Assembly (NCBI RefSeq): GCF_900111905.1 | Contig: NZ_FOKM01000006.1 | Coordinates: 186,001-250,000 of the forward strand | Direction of reading: 5' to 3' | Source of the DNA: Rhizobium sp. NFR07 | GTDB lineage: Bacteria; Pseudomonadota; Alphaproteobacteria; Rhizobiales; Rhizobiaceae | DNA length: 64,000 bases | In this document: positions 24,707-34,412 of the stretch, in pieces | Numbering within the stretch: the first letter of the stretch is position 1 | Layout of the letters: each line of letters opens with the position of its first letter | Notes under the pieces: model-generated | Database searches by the model: none | Told to the model about the DNA's origin: nothing | Seen by the model: only the letters and a program-made list of their open reading frames with translations | Program-made: the position numbers and the translations under genes

Positions 24707-27700
24707 TCACCGGGTCTGGTCAAGACCCGCTTCGGCCGACTGAAGGAAAGGCCGGAGGAGAAAGCTCACGCGATCACCGAAGCCAGAGATGATTAGGTGC
24801 AGGGAAGGAATGACGATCAGGGACAGGATGGTCGATACGAGAAGCCCGCCAATGACCGCGATCGCCATCGGCGCCCGGAACTCGCCGCCGTCTCCGACGC
24901 CGAAGGCGGACGGCAGCATGCCACCGGCCATGGCGAGCGTCGTCATCAGGATCGGCCGTGCGCGCTCCAGGCACGCCTCGACGACGGCTTCAATGCGCGA
25001 GAGACCATGGGCCTCCCTCTCGATTGCGAAATCCACCAGCATGATGGCGTTTTTCGTCACGATGCCCATCAGCATCAGGATCCCGATGACGACGGGCAGC
25101 GAGATGGCGTGACCGCTTAAGAGCAGCGCGGCAACGACGCCGCCGATTGAGAGCGGCAAAGATGCGAGAATGGTAACCGGCGAGAGGACGCTCTTAAACA
25201 AGAGGATCAGGACGATGAATACCAGCATGATGCCTGCCCCCATGGCGACGGCGAAACTTTCGAACACCTCGCCCTCGGTGTCGGAATCGCCGGTGGCCTG
25301 TACCCGCACGCCATCGGGAAGGCTCCTGACGCTGTCCAGTTGCATGAGCCGTGCAAGGCCCTGGCCGGAAGTCAGGCCATCCGCTATGTCCGCGCCGATC
25401 TCGATCCGCCGCTGCCGGTTGTAGCGGTCGATCGCGGCAACGGTCTGGTCGAAGTCGATCCTTGCGACCGCGGCAAGCGGCACCTGGCCGCCGGCTCCTG
25501 TCGGCACTCTCAGCGTTTCGTATATGGGCAACCGTCCCCGCGCCGCGCGGTCGAGCAGGACCCTGATCGGGATCTGCCGCGAACCTTCAAGGAAATTCGC
25601 CAACCTGGAATCCACGTCGCCGATCGTCGAGATCCGCATCGTGCTGGCGATGTCGGCGGTCGAAACATCAAGCGTTGCGGCCTTGTCGGTATCGACCGTC
25701 ATGCGAAGCTCCGGACGCAGGGCCAGATTGTCGCTGGCGGGATCGATGAAGCTGCCATCTGCCCCCATTTCACGCAGGATGCGGTCGGTCGCCCGCTGCA
25801 CGGAATCGCCATCGCTGCCCAGCACGGAAAAGGACAGGTCGCGGCTGCCGCGATCATTGAGGAAGCGCAGGCGCGTGTCGGGAATATCCGCAAGCGCCTT
25901 TCCGAGTTCGGCCTCGATCGCGAAGGAGGAACGATTCCGGTTACTCTTGTGACTAAGGTCGATCGAAACCACGGCATGGCGCACGTCCTGCTGACCGGTC
26001 ATGCTCGACCCTCCGCGAACGAGAACGCCATCGACTTCATCCAACTTGTCGATAACAGCGGCTATGCCGTCCGTCACGCTGCGGGTCTCGTCGAGCGTCG
26101 ATCCGGGCGGCAGTTCGACCGTCAGCACCAGCCGTCCCGTATCCTCTTCCGGCAGAAACGTCGTTGGTATCGACATCAGCGAGATAATGGCGATGGCGAA
26201 GAGGCCGATTGCGGATGCCACTGTGCCCCATCTCCAGCGCAAGCTCATCCGCAGCAAACTTTCGTAAAGCAGGGAAGCCCTGCCCTTGCTCGCTTCCACC
26301 GGCGCGGCACCCGTCATCAGATAGGCGGCCATGATCGGCGTGATCAGGCGCGCGACCAACAAGGAGAAGAATACCGCGACCGCTACAGTCAGGCCGAACT
26401 CCCGGAAATAAAGCCCGACGACGCCGCTCATCAGTCCGACCGGGGCAAAGACTGCGATGATCGTCGCGGAAATCGCAATGACCGCGAGGCCGATCTCGTC
26501 GGAAGCATCGAGTGCCGCCCGATAGGCGGATTTGCCCATATTGCGATGGCGCACGACATTCTCGATCTCCACAATCGCGTCGTCGACCAGGATGCCAGTC
26601 ACCAGCGTGATGGCAAGGAGACTCAGGATATTCAGCGAGAAGCCGAGCAGGTCGAGTGCAAAAAAGGTCGGGATGATCGACAGCGGCAGGGCAACGGCGG
26701 CAACCATGGTCGCCCGCCAGTCACGCAGGAAGAGAAAGACGACGACGATCGAAAGCGCGGCGCCTTCAAGCAGCGTGTTCATCGCCGAATGATAGTTGCC
26801 GGCGGTATAGGAGACACTGTCATCGACAAGACTAAAGCGGATGCCAGGATGCACGGCCTGCAGTTTCGCAACCGCCTCCGCGACGGCCGCCGCTACCGAA
26901 ACGTCGCTTGCCCCCTGGGAGCGATAAATGGCAAAGCCGACGATATCCGATCCATTCAGCGTCGCGAATGTCCTCGGCTCGGCGATGGTATCGCGCACAC
27001 GGGCAATATCCTCCAGACGCACGGAATTCTCGCCCGACAGAGAAAGGCGCCGCGCGCCGAGTTCTTCCACCGTGCCGGCCGCAGCGGCAGTCGTCAAAAC
27101 CTGCTCACCGCCGTCGACGTCGCTGCGCCCGCCGGAGCGATCGAGCTGGGTCTCGACGATCGTCTCGTTGATCGAGGCCGCGGACAGGGAAAGTGCCTGC
27201 AGCCTGTCGGCATCGAGTTCGACGTGGATTTCCCGGTCGGCCCCGCCGATCCGCTCGACCCGCCCCACGCCTGACAATCCCTGCAGGTCACGGGTCACGG
27301 AATCGTCAACGAACCAGGAGAGCTCCGCCACCGTCATGTCCTGGCTGGCCACCGCATAGGTGACGACGGATTGCGCCTCTTCCTCGACCCGCTCGATGAC
27401 AGGCTCGTCGATCGTGCCCGGCAGATCGCCCCGGATGCGGATGACAGCATCTCGCACGTCGGCCATTGCCCGATCCGGCGAAACGAGGCCCAGCTCGAAC
27501 TCCACCGTCGTGACCGAGCGCCCCTCCCCGATCGTCGAAGACAGTTCCTTGATCGCCGGCAGCGAGGCGATTGCGTTCTCCACATGCCGCGTGACTTCGG
27601 TCTCGAGTTCGACAGGCGTGGCACCGGACTGCTCGACCGTCACCTTCACCGTCGGAGTGATGATCGTCGGGAAATAGGTGATCGGCAGGCGGGCAAAACT

Positions 27701-27787
27701 GTAGAGCCCGGCAACGGTCAGAATGACGAACAGAAGCACGGATGGAAGAGGATTGCGGATCGCCCAGGCGGAGATATTGGCGTTCAT
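24707..27787 (-). CDS. RND-family efflux transporter, inner-membrane pump
   Basis: A 1026-residue AcrB/HAE-1-type proton-driven efflux pump. It has the typical first helix (NPLPSVLLFVILTVAGLYSFARLPITYFP), two large periplasmic loops after helices 1 and 7, and the proton-relay helix-4 sequence VTGILVDDAIVEIENVV with two adjacent Asp. A repeat of this arrangement occurs in the second half (MGIVTKNAIMLVDFAIE). It overlaps the upstream adaptor gene by 4 bp, so they are one operon. No outer-membrane channel gene is next to it. The export substrate cannot be told from sequence. Confidence 0.95.
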   Translation of the reverse strand: MNANISAWAIRNPLPSVLLFVILTVAGLYSFARLPITYFPTIITPTVKVTVEQSGATPVELETEVTRHVENAIASLPAIKELSSTIGEGRSVTTVEFELGLVSPDRAMADVRDAVIRIRGDLPGTIDEPVIERVEEEAQSVVTYAVASQDMTVAELSWFVDDSVTRDLQGLSGVGRVERIGGADREIHVELDADRLQALSLSAASINETIVETQLDRSGGRSDVDGGEQVLTTAAAAGTVEELGARRLSLSGENSVRLEDIARVRDTIAEPRTFATLNGSDIVGFAIYRSQGASDVSVAAAVAEAVAKLQAVHPGIRFSLVDDSVSYTAGNYHSAMNTLLEGAALSIVVVFLFLRDWRATMVAAVALPLSIIPTFFALDLLGFSLNILSLLAITLVTGILVDDAIVEIENVVRHRNMGKSAYRAALDASDEIGLAVIAISATIIAVFAPVGLMSGVVGLYFREFGLTVAVAVFFSLLVARLITPIMAAYLMTGAAPVEASKGRASLLYESLLRMSLRWRWGTVASAIGLFAIAIISLMSIPTTFLPEEDTGRLVLTVELPPGSTLDETRSVTDGIAAVIDKLDEVDGVLVRGGSSMTGQQDVRHAVVSIDLSHKSNRNRSSFAIEAELGKALADIPDTRLRFLNDRGSRDLSFSVLGSDGDSVQRATDRILREMGADGSFIDPASDNLALRPELRMTVDTDKAATLDVSTADIASTMRISTIGDVDSRLANFLEGSRQIPIRVLLDRAARGRLPIYETLRVPTGAGGQVPLAAVARIDFDQTVAAIDRYNRQRRIEIGADIADGLTSGQGLARLMQLDSVRSLPDGVRVQATGDSDTEGEVFESFAVAMGAGIMLVFIVLILLFKSVLSPVTILASLPLSIGGVVAALLLSGHAISLPVVIGILMLMGIVTKNAIMLVDFAIEREAHGLSRIEAVVEACLERARPILMTTLAMAGGMLPSAFGVGDGGEFRAPMAIAVIGGLLVSTILSLIVIPSLHLIISGFGDRVSFLLRPFLQSAEAGLDQTR

Positions 27788-29025
27788 CGCGCCACCTCGC
27801 GCTCTTCCAGGGTGAAGGCAGCAAGATGATCCTCGGCGGGTCGACCCGAGGCGGCGACCAGGGGCCTGACCCTGTCCTCGGCTTTTAGGAACCCGCCCGA
27901 TTTCAATACGACCATCTCGCCATCACTGACGCCGTCGACGATCTCGACCAGTCCGTCCTGACGCGCCCCGGTCGTTACCTGCCGCAGGTCGATCACACCG
28001 TCGCGCACCACAAGGATATTGCTGCGGCCGCCGGCGGTCTTTACCGCACTGCCGGGAAGCAGGATGTTGCGCCGTGCCGAGGCATTGATGGTGCCCCGCG
28101 CGAAGGCTCCCGGTTTCAGACCGGACGTCTCGTCAAGTTCGACACGCACTTCGCCGCTGCGCGTCGCGGCATCGAGACCGGCTGCGTTCAGTCGCACGGT
28201 TCCACCGAGCGAGCCTTCGTACCCGAACAGATTGATCTCTGCGCGCATGCCTTCACCGAGCCGCAGGAAGCTGGTTTCCGTCACCTGTGCGACGAATTCA
28301 ACGACTGCGTCCCTGGCGATGACGAAGAGCGGAGCCGCCGATCCGGACGTCATGGCGCCGATGCGGGCGGTTCTTCGCAGCACCAGGCCGGCCTCGGGCG
28401 CCCTCACCGTACTGCGCTCGATCGTCAGCTCGATCTCGCGCCGCTCGCGGGCAACAAGTTCCATGTCGGCTTCGGCAAGCGCCACGGACTGGCGTGCAAG
28501 GCCGAGTTCCGCGAGAGCACGGGCATGGGCATTTTCATGCTCGTCCAGAACCTGTTGCGACACCGCGCCTCGCGGCTGCAATGCACGGCTGCGCTCCAGT
28601 ACCCGGCGGGCCTGTGTCTCGGCCACCGATGCGACATCGAGTCTGCTCATCTCCACCTGCATGGCGGCCCTGGCGCGCAGGATGCTGATCGCGTTCTTGT
28701 CGAGGAGCATGACTGCTTCGGTCGTGTCTATGATGGCGAGCGGCTGTCCTTTCTGGACACTCTGCCCCACCTCCGCCAGGATCTTTTCGATCGCCTGGCC
28801 CTGGACGAGAGGATGGACATCGACCTCTTCCCTTGCGGCCAGCGAGCCAACGACCGGGATCTTTTCCGTCACGGCGCCCTGTCGCGCGACGACGACCGTA
28901 ACCGGCATCTGCTCTTTCGCGTGAGAGGCAGAGAGCGGAACAAGCCAGAGCAATGCGGCGCTTGCCAAAAAAAGCACTGCGACGATGCGCGCCGGCGACA
29001 AGACTGACAGGGACAACCCACCCAT
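27784..29025 (-). CDS. RND efflux periplasmic adaptor (membrane fusion protein)
   Basis: A 413-residue AcrA/HlyD-type adaptor. A hydrophobic N-terminus (IVAVLFLASAALLWLVP) anchors or exports it. The biotinyl-lipoyl half-motifs (VGSLAAREEVDVHPLVQGQAIEKILAEVGQSVQKGQPLAIID and later ERSTVRAPEAGLVLRR) flank a coiled-coil hairpin at about residues 110-200. A beta-barrel and membrane-proximal domain follow (VVRDGVIDLRQVTTGARQDGLVEIVDGVSDGEMVV). It is the first gene of the efflux operon, with a 4-bp overlap onto the pump gene. Confidence 0.93.
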   Translation of the reverse strand: MGGLSLSVLSPARIVAVLFLASAALLWLVPLSASHAKEQMPVTVVVARQGAVTEKIPVVGSLAAREEVDVHPLVQGQAIEKILAEVGQSVQKGQPLAIIDTTEAVMLLDKNAISILRARAAMQVEMSRLDVASVAETQARRVLERSRALQPRGAVSQQVLDEHENAHARALAELGLARQSVALAEADMELVARERREIELTIERSTVRAPEAGLVLRRTARIGAMTSGSAAPLFVIARDAVVEFVAQVTETSFLRLGEGMRAEINLFGYEGSLGGTVRLNAAGLDAATRSGEVRVELDETSGLKPGAFARGTINASARRNILLPGSAVKTAGGRSNILVVRDGVIDLRQVTTGARQDGLVEIVDGVSDGEMVVLKSGGFLKAEDRVRPLVAASGRPAEDHLAAFTLEEREVAR

Positions 29026-29198
29026 GAAACGACCTTCCGTTTGATCCGCGGGCCAGTTGCCTATGCGGATGATCCGGATCAGACCGTAGCGATAAGACGA
29101 ACGACGGAGATGTCATCGCGTTAAGAAACGTTGCGAGCGGTCGCGATCAGGTGAGATGGAAAGATGTGAGGAGAATCGACGACCTAACCGAGAACGGC

Positions 29199-30098
29199 CT
29201 AGTCTCGCACGGATCCCGATTCCGTGTGGATCCACCGGTTGAACAGCGCCATCGACTGGCTCAAGGGCAGATTGCGCGGCCGGGTGAACCAATAGCCATG
29301 GTCACTACGATACCCCAGCCCGGCCGGGTTTACCAGGCGGCCTGCGGCAAGCTCCTCGACGATCAGCCCATGGGGTATCAGCGCCATGCCCTGTCCTGCG
29401 AGAGCTGCACGAATGACCATCGTATAGTAACCGAAACGCATCGTGTGCCGCGCCTCGAGCCCTTTGTTGCCGTGAAAGGCGGCCAGGAAGGGCCAGTGAA
29501 ACGGCGTCTGGGGGTGTTCGAGCATCACGCCCTTCGACGCCGCCTCGATCGTGGCCGGCTCACCAATCTTCTCCCAGTAGGAAGGCGCGCTGACGAGCCG
29601 GATGTCGTGGCCAAACAGATATTCGCCCTCTTCGTCGTCCACTGGTTTCACGACAAAGCGAACCATGCCATCCGGCACTTCCGTCTGTGTCTTCGACACG
29701 AATGTGGTGAACTGGACTTCGATTTCCGGATGCGCCTCGGTGAATTGTGCAAAGCGCGGCAGAAGCCAGCGGTCACCAAAGATCGGCGGCACCTGGAGGC
29801 GTAGCACGCGCGGGCCAGGTTTCATTCGCGCCACCTTCAGCGCGGCATCCTCCATCGCCTTGATCGCCGTGCGCGCGTGCTCGATGTAGATGGCCCCGAG
29901 TTCGGTCGGCACCATGCCGTTCGGGGTCCGCAGGAACGCCGGACCGCCGATCAACTCCTCCAATCCCAGCAATTGCTTGCTGACGGCACTCTGCGACAAT
30001 GAAACGGGCTCGGCCGCCGCACTTGTGGATCCGCGCTCGGCAACAGCCAGCAGGACCTGTAGCGCCGTCATCGACGGAAATTGTTTGCGACCCGACAC
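29199..30098 (-). CDS. LysR-family regulator (GcvA-like)
   Basis: About 300 residues. The N-terminal helix-turn-helix (SMTALQVLLAVAERGSTSAAAEPVSLSQSAVSKQLLGLEELIG) and a PBP-like effector domain mark a LysR regulator; the RKQFPSMTALQVLL lead matches the usual start region of GcvA-type members. The start is uncertain. A GTG at 30098 with a GTGGG ribosome site is preferred; a TTG at 30125 is in frame, and an ATG at 30071 would cut into the family's N-terminus. It is divergent from the argH-like operon and so is its likely controller, with a small guanidino or amino-acid compound as the probable inducer (inferred). Confidence 0.88.
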   Translation of the reverse strand: MSGRKQFPSMTALQVLLAVAERGSTSAAAEPVSLSQSAVSKQLLGLEELIGGPAFLRTPNGMVPTELGAIYIEHARTAIKAMEDAALKVARMKPGPRVLRLQVPPIFGDRWLLPRFAQFTEAHPEIEVQFTTFVSKTQTEVPDGMVRFVVKPVDDEEGEYLFGHDIRLVSAPSYWEKIGEPATIEAASKGVMLEHPQTPFHWPFLAAFHGNKGLEARHTMRFGYYTMVIRAALAGQGMALIPHGLIVEELAAGRLVNPAGLGYRSDHGYWFTRPRNLPLSQSMALFNRWIHTESGSVRD

Positions 30099-30118
30099 TT
30101 CAAACCCACGCGGAACAT

Positions 30119-30135
30119 TAGTCAAATCCAGACTA
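30119..30135. promoter_or_regulatory. Inverted repeat between LysR gene and argH-like operon
   Basis: TAGTC-N7-GACTA, a 5+5-bp inverted repeat in the divergent promoter region, 20 bp upstream of the preferred LysR start and about 120 bp from the argH-like ATG. A LysR-type regulator usually binds such a place; the link is inferred. Confidence 0.35.
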
Positions 30136-30254
30136 GGGGTGACGCAGCCCCATGGCTAGTCGTTTTTGTCATAAGCCAAGTCATTTTCTTCGTTTGCCGC
30201 AAATGCGGCCACGTGGAATCTTTGCCTAAATTTACAACAAACAAGGGAACACAT

Positions 30255-31715
30255 ATGTCGGAGCCGACACAGCTCTGGGGTGGACGTTTCAAGTCCGGCC
30301 CATCCGAAGCGCTTGCCAATCTTTCCCGCGCGCACCCTTCCTATTTCCGTCTGTATCGTGAAGATCTTGCCGGTTCCCGCGCCCATGCATCGGAACTGAA
30401 GCGCGCCGGCGTGTTGGACGATGCTGAATTCGTGACCATCCGCGAAGCGCTCGACCAGATCGAAGCCGACATTGCGGAAAAGCGCGAGCAGCCAATCGCC
30501 TCCGACGAGGACATCCATACCTTTATCGAGCGCCTGCTGATGCAGCGTCTCGGCACGCTCGGCGGCAAGCTGCGTGCCGGCCGTTCCCGCAACGACCAGA
30601 CGTCCAACAACACCCGCCTCTATCTCCGCCGCATGGCCCGTGAGCTCTCGCGCGGCATCATCGAGGTGGAGAAGGCGCTCGTTGCGCAGTCCGCCAAGCA
30701 TGTCGAAACGGTCATGCCGGGCTTTACTCACCTGCAGCCTGCGCAGCCGATCGTGCTTGGCCATCACCTGATGGCCCATGCCCAAAGCCTGCTGCGCGAT
30801 CTGGAGCGCTTCGAGGAATTCGACCGCCGCTTCGACCGTTCGCCGCTGGGTGCCGCCGCACTCGCCGGCTCCGGAATTGCGTGCCGTCCCGATCTTTCTG
30901 CCCTTGAACTCGGCTATTCTGCAGCTTGTGAGAACTCGATCGACGCCGTTTCGGCTCGCGATCACGTCGCGGAATTCCTGTTCATCTGCTCGCTGGCGAC
31001 GGTCAGCCTGTCGCGGCTTGCCGAGGAAATCTGCATCTGGGCTTCCAAGCAGTTCAGCTGGGTGAAGCTGCATGACAGCTATTCGACCGGCTCCTCCATC
31101 ATGCCGCAGAAGAAGAACCCGGACATCGCCGAGCTGACGCGCGGCATGACCGGCACGCTGATCGGCAATGTCACCGGCTTCCTGGCCACGATGAAGGCGA
31201 TGCCGCTCGCTTACAACCGCGATCTCGCGGAAGACAAGCGTGTGCTGTTCGAGAGCATCGACGTTCTGGAACTGATCCTTCCGGCTTTCGCCGGCATGGT
31301 CGAGACACTGGAATTCGATGTCGCCAAACTGCGCGAAGAAGCGCCCAAGGGCTTCACGCTCGCAACCGAAGTGGCCGACTGGCTGGTATCGGAGGGCGTG
31401 CCCTTCGCCCAGGCGCATGAGATCACCGGTGCCGTGGTTCGTTATTGCGAAGAGCGCGGTCACGATCTGGCCGGCCTCACCGCCGAAGATCTGCCGAAGA
31501 TCGATGACCGCCTGAAGCCCGGCGTGCTCGACGCCATCACGCTTGAAGGCGCGCTGGCAAGCCGAACAGGCTACGGCTCAACGTCGCCGGCCCGCGTGCG
31601 CGAGCAGATCGAGCGTTTCAACGCGGCACTTGAAGGCAAGGTACGTTTTGCTACGGTCGACATTCTGCCGGCCAGCGCGGCGGCTTCGTCCGAAATTTCC
31701 CGAGGTGCCCGATGA
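30255..31715 (+). CDS. Argininosuccinate lyase-like enzyme
   Basis: A 486-residue member of the fumarase/aspartase lyase superfamily, closest in pattern to argininosuccinate lyase. Visible are LWGGRF at the start, LRAGRSRNDQ (about 112-121), FTHLQPAQPI with the catalytic His, and the mobile-loop signature GSSIMPQKKNPDIAE. After RSRNDQ the normal VATD-type sequence is TSNN, a hint that the substrate differs from housekeeping ArgH. It heads an operon with an amino-acid ABC transporter, a CE4 amidohydrolase and a ureohydrolase, so a catabolic role (releasing fumarate from an N-succinyl guanidino or amino compound) is more likely than arginine biosynthesis. The next gene overlaps by 4 bp. Confidence 0.85.
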   Translation: MSEPTQLWGGRFKSGPSEALANLSRAHPSYFRLYREDLAGSRAHASELKRAGVLDDAEFVTIREALDQIEADIAEKREQPIASDEDIHTFIERLLMQRLGTLGGKLRAGRSRNDQTSNNTRLYLRRMARELSRGIIEVEKALVAQSAKHVETVMPGFTHLQPAQPIVLGHHLMAHAQSLLRDLERFEEFDRRFDRSPLGAAALAGSGIACRPDLSALELGYSAACENSIDAVSARDHVAEFLFICSLATVSLSRLAEEICIWASKQFSWVKLHDSYSTGSSIMPQKKNPDIAELTRGMTGTLIGNVTGFLATMKAMPLAYNRDLAEDKRVLFESIDVLELILPAFAGMVETLEFDVAKLREEAPKGFTLATEVADWLVSEGVPFAQAHEITGAVVRYCEERGHDLAGLTAEDLPKIDDRLKPGVLDAITLEGALASRTGYGSTSPARVREQIERFNAALEGKVRFATVDILPASAAASSEISRGAR

Positions 31716-32584
31716 GCACAGCCGAAACGTCTCCCACCACGCTCGAACAGAAATACGAGATCGCCCATTTGAAGCTGGTGCCGAAGCGGCATATCGGCCG
31801 CACGGTCGCGGCCGGTATCGTGCTTCTGCTGCTCGCGGCGCTTATCCGCGCCTTCAGCGTAGGCCAGATCGAATGGTCCTATGTCAGCGACTTCCTGTTC
31901 GCGCCGGTCATTCTCCAGGGCCTCGTCAACACGCTTGTCATGACGGTCGCGGCAATGGCGATCGGCATCGTGCTCGGCGTCGTCGTCGCCATCATGCGTA
32001 TTTCCGGCAATCCGGTCCTGTCCTGGATCGCAATCGGCTATCTCTGGCTCTTCCGCGGCGCGCCGGCTCTGCTGCAGCTGATGATCTGGTTCAACCTAGC
32101 GCTGATCTTCCCGACGCTCGGCATTCCCGGCCTGTTCGAGTTCCGTACCGTCGACGTCATGACACCGTTCGTCGCGGCCATGCTCGGCCTCGGAATCCAG
32201 CAGGGCGCTTACACCTCGGAAGTCGTTCGAAGCGGCCTCCTGTCGGTCGATGCCGGCCAGTATGAGGCCGCCCGCACGATCGGCATGACGCAGATGAAGA
32301 TGCTGCGCCGCATCGTGCTGCCGCAGGCCATGCGCGTCATGGTGCCGCCGGTCGGCAACGAGGTGATCGGCATGGTCAAGCTCACCTCGCTTGCCAGCGT
32401 CATCCAGTTTTCCGAAATCCTGCACAATGCGCAGGTCATCTACTATGCCAACACCCGCGTTCTCGAACTGCTGCTGGTGGCAAGCTTCTGGTATCTCGTC
32501 GTGGTGTCCGTTCTGTCCGTCATCCAGCAGCGCATCGAGCGCTATTATGGCCGCGGATCGAAATCCATCAGAGCATCGATGTGA
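31712..32584 (+). CDS. Polar amino-acid-type ABC transporter permease
   Basis: A 290-residue HisM/GlnP-family permease with about five membrane spans. The ABC-coupling EAA loop is clear (VDAGQYEAARTIGMTQMKMLRRIVLPQAMRVMVPPVGNE). It has a hydrophilic N-terminal extension of about 35 residues before the first span. The operon has only this one permease gene, so it probably works as a homodimer. It overlaps the lyase stop by 4 bp (ATGA), and the ATPase gene starts 8 bp after its stop. Confidence 0.92.
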   Translation: MSTAETSPTTLEQKYEIAHLKLVPKRHIGRTVAAGIVLLLLAALIRAFSVGQIEWSYVSDFLFAPVILQGLVNTLVMTVAAMAIGIVLGVVVAIMRISGNPVLSWIAIGYLWLFRGAPALLQLMIWFNLALIFPTLGIPGLFEFRTVDVMTPFVAAMLGLGIQQGAYTSEVVRSGLLSVDAGQYEAARTIGMTQMKMLRRIVLPQAMRVMVPPVGNEVIGMVKLTSLASVIQFSEILHNAQVIYYANTRVLELLLVASFWYLVVVSVLSVIQQRIERYYGRGSKSIRASM

Positions 32585-32592
32585 GGTTGGAC

Positions 32593-33363
32593 ATGACAAA
32601 GGATATTCTGGTCAAGGCGATCGACGTCACCAAGAGCTTCGAGGCCTTCAAGGCGCTCGACAAGGTCGGCATGGAAGTGAAGCGCGGCGAAGTTGCCTGC
32701 ATCATCGGGCCCTCGGGCTCCGGCAAGAGCACGTTCCTGCGCTGCATCAACCTGCTCGAGCGGATGGACGAAGGCGCCATCTGGGTCAATGACGAGCTGA
32801 TGGGCTATCGCCGCGACGGCAATAATCTGCATGAGTTGAGCGACAAGGAAATCTCCCGTCAGCGCCGCCGCATCGGCATGGTGTTCCAGCGTTTCAACCT
32901 CTTCCCGCATCTGACGGCAGTCGAGAACGTGATGGAAGGACCTATCCAGGTGCTTGGCCATCCGGCGGCCAAAGCCCGCGAGGAGGCACTCGCCCTTCTC
33001 GCCCGCGTCGGCCTGGGCGACAAGGCGAACCACTATCCGTCCGAGCTTTCGGGCGGCCAGCAGCAGCGCGTGGCGATCGCCCGCGCCATGGGTATGCAGC
33101 CGGACCTGATCCTGTTCGATGAGCCGACCTCGGCGCTCGATCCGGAACTGGTCTCGGAAGTGCTCGACGTGATGAAGGATCTGGCAGCTTCGGGCATGAC
33201 GATGATCGTCGTCACCCACGAGCTCGGCTTTGCCCGCAACGTTGCCAATACCGTCACCTTCATGGAGGCGGGCAAGGTGGTGGAGACCGGGCCGGCCTCT
33301 GAAGTGCTGACCGCGCCGAAGAGCGCGCGCACCGCCGAATTCATCAGGGCCGTTCACGCCTGA
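32593..33363 (+). CDS. Amino-acid ABC transporter ATP-binding protein
   Basis: A 256-residue GlnQ/HisP-type ATPase. Walker A is GPSGSGKST, the signature LSGGQQQR, Walker [16 protein letters not shown], with a switch His in VVTHE. The ATG at 32593 is chosen for its GAGG ribosome site; a GTG at 32581 is in frame. It should energise the neighbouring permease. A GC-rich hairpin at 33372-33391 separates it from the binding-protein gene. Confidence 0.94.
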   Translation: MTKDILVKAIDVTKSFEAFKALDKVGMEVKRGEVACIIGPSGSGKSTFLRCINLLERMDEGAIWVNDELMGYRRDGNNLHELSDKEISRQRRRIGMVFQRFNLFPHLTAVENVMEGPIQVLGHPAAKAREEALALLARVGLGDKANHYPSELSGGQQQRVAIARAMGMQPDLILFDEPTSALDPELVSEVLDVMKDLAASGMTMIVVTHELGFARNVANTVTFMEAGKVVETGPASEVLTAPKSARTAEFIRAVHA

Positions 33364-33371
33364 CATGATCG

Positions 33372-33391
33372 GGCCGGCGGCAGCGCCGGCC
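33372..33391 (+). promoter_or_regulatory. Intercistronic hairpin ahead of binding-protein gene
   Basis: GGCCGGCG (33372-33379) pairs with CGCCGGCC (33384-33391) around a 4-nt loop, in the 79-bp gap between the ATPase and binding-protein genes. It could set a processing point so that the binding protein is made in excess; this is inferred. Confidence 0.4.
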
Positions 33392-33442
33392 TGCGGACCA
33401 AACAAGACACCAATACAGCCAACCGCGAAAAGGGGAACTTTC

Positions 33443-34270
33443 ATGAAAACTGCTCTCATTGCCCTGACGGCAATCCTGGCCTCGACGGCCGTCCATGCCG
33501 AAGGCCTGCCGGAGCGCATCAAGTCGGCCGGCAAGATCGTCGTCGCCAACACGCCGAACTACCCGCCGATGGAATACAAGGACCCGGCGACCAACACGCT
33601 GATGGGCCTCGACATCGATCTCGGCCTGGCGCTTGCCAAGCAGCTCGGCACCACGGTCGAATGGTCCGACATCGGCTTCGAACAGATGGTCCCGTCCGTC
33701 ACCACCGGCCGCGTCGACCTCATCCATTCGGGCATGAGCGATCTCGAGAAGCGCCGCGAAGCGCTCGATTTTGTCGACTACATGAAGTCCGGCGCCCAGT
33801 TCTACACGGTCGCCGCCCGCAAGGACGAGCTGAAGACCGAGACCGACCTCTGCGGCAAGTCCGTCGGCATGAGCCGCCGTACCTCCTTCCCGGATGAAAC
33901 CGCGAAGTGGAGCGCTGCCAACTGCGAAGCCAAGGGCCTGCCGGCCATCAAGGTCGTCGGCACCGAAGGTTCTGCCGATGCCCGCACCCAGCTGAAGCAG
34001 GGCCGCGTCGACGCCGCCGTCCAGGGTTCGGAAACCGTTCCCTACCTGATGAACCTGGAAAAGGACGCCTATGTCGCGATCGGCAAGCCTTACACCGCCG
34101 TCTACCAGGGCATCGGCTTTGCCAAGAAGGACACCGAGCTGCGTGACGCCTATATCGGCGCGATGAAGGCGATCATGGCAAGCGGCGAATACAAGACGAT
34201 CCTTGCCAAGTGGAACCTCGAAGCCGCAGCGCTCGACGGCATCTACGTCAACGGCGCAGCCGTAAAGTAA
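33443..34270 (+). CDS. Amino-acid-type ABC transporter substrate-binding protein
   Basis: A 275-residue periplasmic binding protein of family 3 (SBP_bac_3). The signal peptide ends at AVHAEG. The mature part has KIVVANTPNYPPMEYKDPATNTLMGLDIDLGLALAKQLG and DLIHSGMSDLEKRREALDFVDYM, the usual ligand-pocket lead, and a GRVDAAVQGSETVPYLM hinge. The ATG at 33443 has an AAGGGGA site. The likely ligand is a cationic or guanidino amino-acid derivative, judged only from the lyase and ureohydrolase in the operon. A stem-loop at 34294-34324 follows the gene. Confidence 0.92.
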   Translation: MKTALIALTAILASTAVHAEGLPERIKSAGKIVVANTPNYPPMEYKDPATNTLMGLDIDLGLALAKQLGTTVEWSDIGFEQMVPSVTTGRVDLIHSGMSDLEKRREALDFVDYMKSGAQFYTVAARKDELKTETDLCGKSVGMSRRTSFPDETAKWSAANCEAKGLPAIKVVGTEGSADARTQLKQGRVDAAVQGSETVPYLMNLEKDAYVAIGKPYTAVYQGIGFAKKDTELRDAYIGAMKAIMASGEYKTILAKWNLEAAALDGIYVNGAAVK

Positions 34271-34293
34271 GACTGCCATTCGGCACGACGGGC

Positions 34294-34324
34294 ACCTGCC
34301 GCCAGCCTATGGCTACCGGCAGGT
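34294..34324 (+). promoter_or_regulatory. Stem-loop behind the amino-acid binding-protein gene
   Basis: ACCTGCCG (34294-34301) pairs with CGGCAGGT (34317-34324), and AGCC with GGCT inside, with a 3-nt loop. It lies in the 142-bp gap before the next gene, has no T-run, and probably protects the mRNA 3' end of the binding-protein message or partly terminates the transcript. Confidence 0.45.
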
Positions 34325-34412
34325 TGGCGGACCACTCCCGTCCTGCATCCGGATACCGGGCCATCGCTCCTGATGGCCCGGTTCCAGCCAACGCATTATT
34401 GGGGTGCCTTTC

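Noticed and set aside
25340-27274. A 644-codon open frame on the plus strand
   Set aside because: It lies fully antisense to the RND pump gene, is Arg/His/Gln-rich without any known domain, and has no ribosome site; it is a codon-bias shadow.
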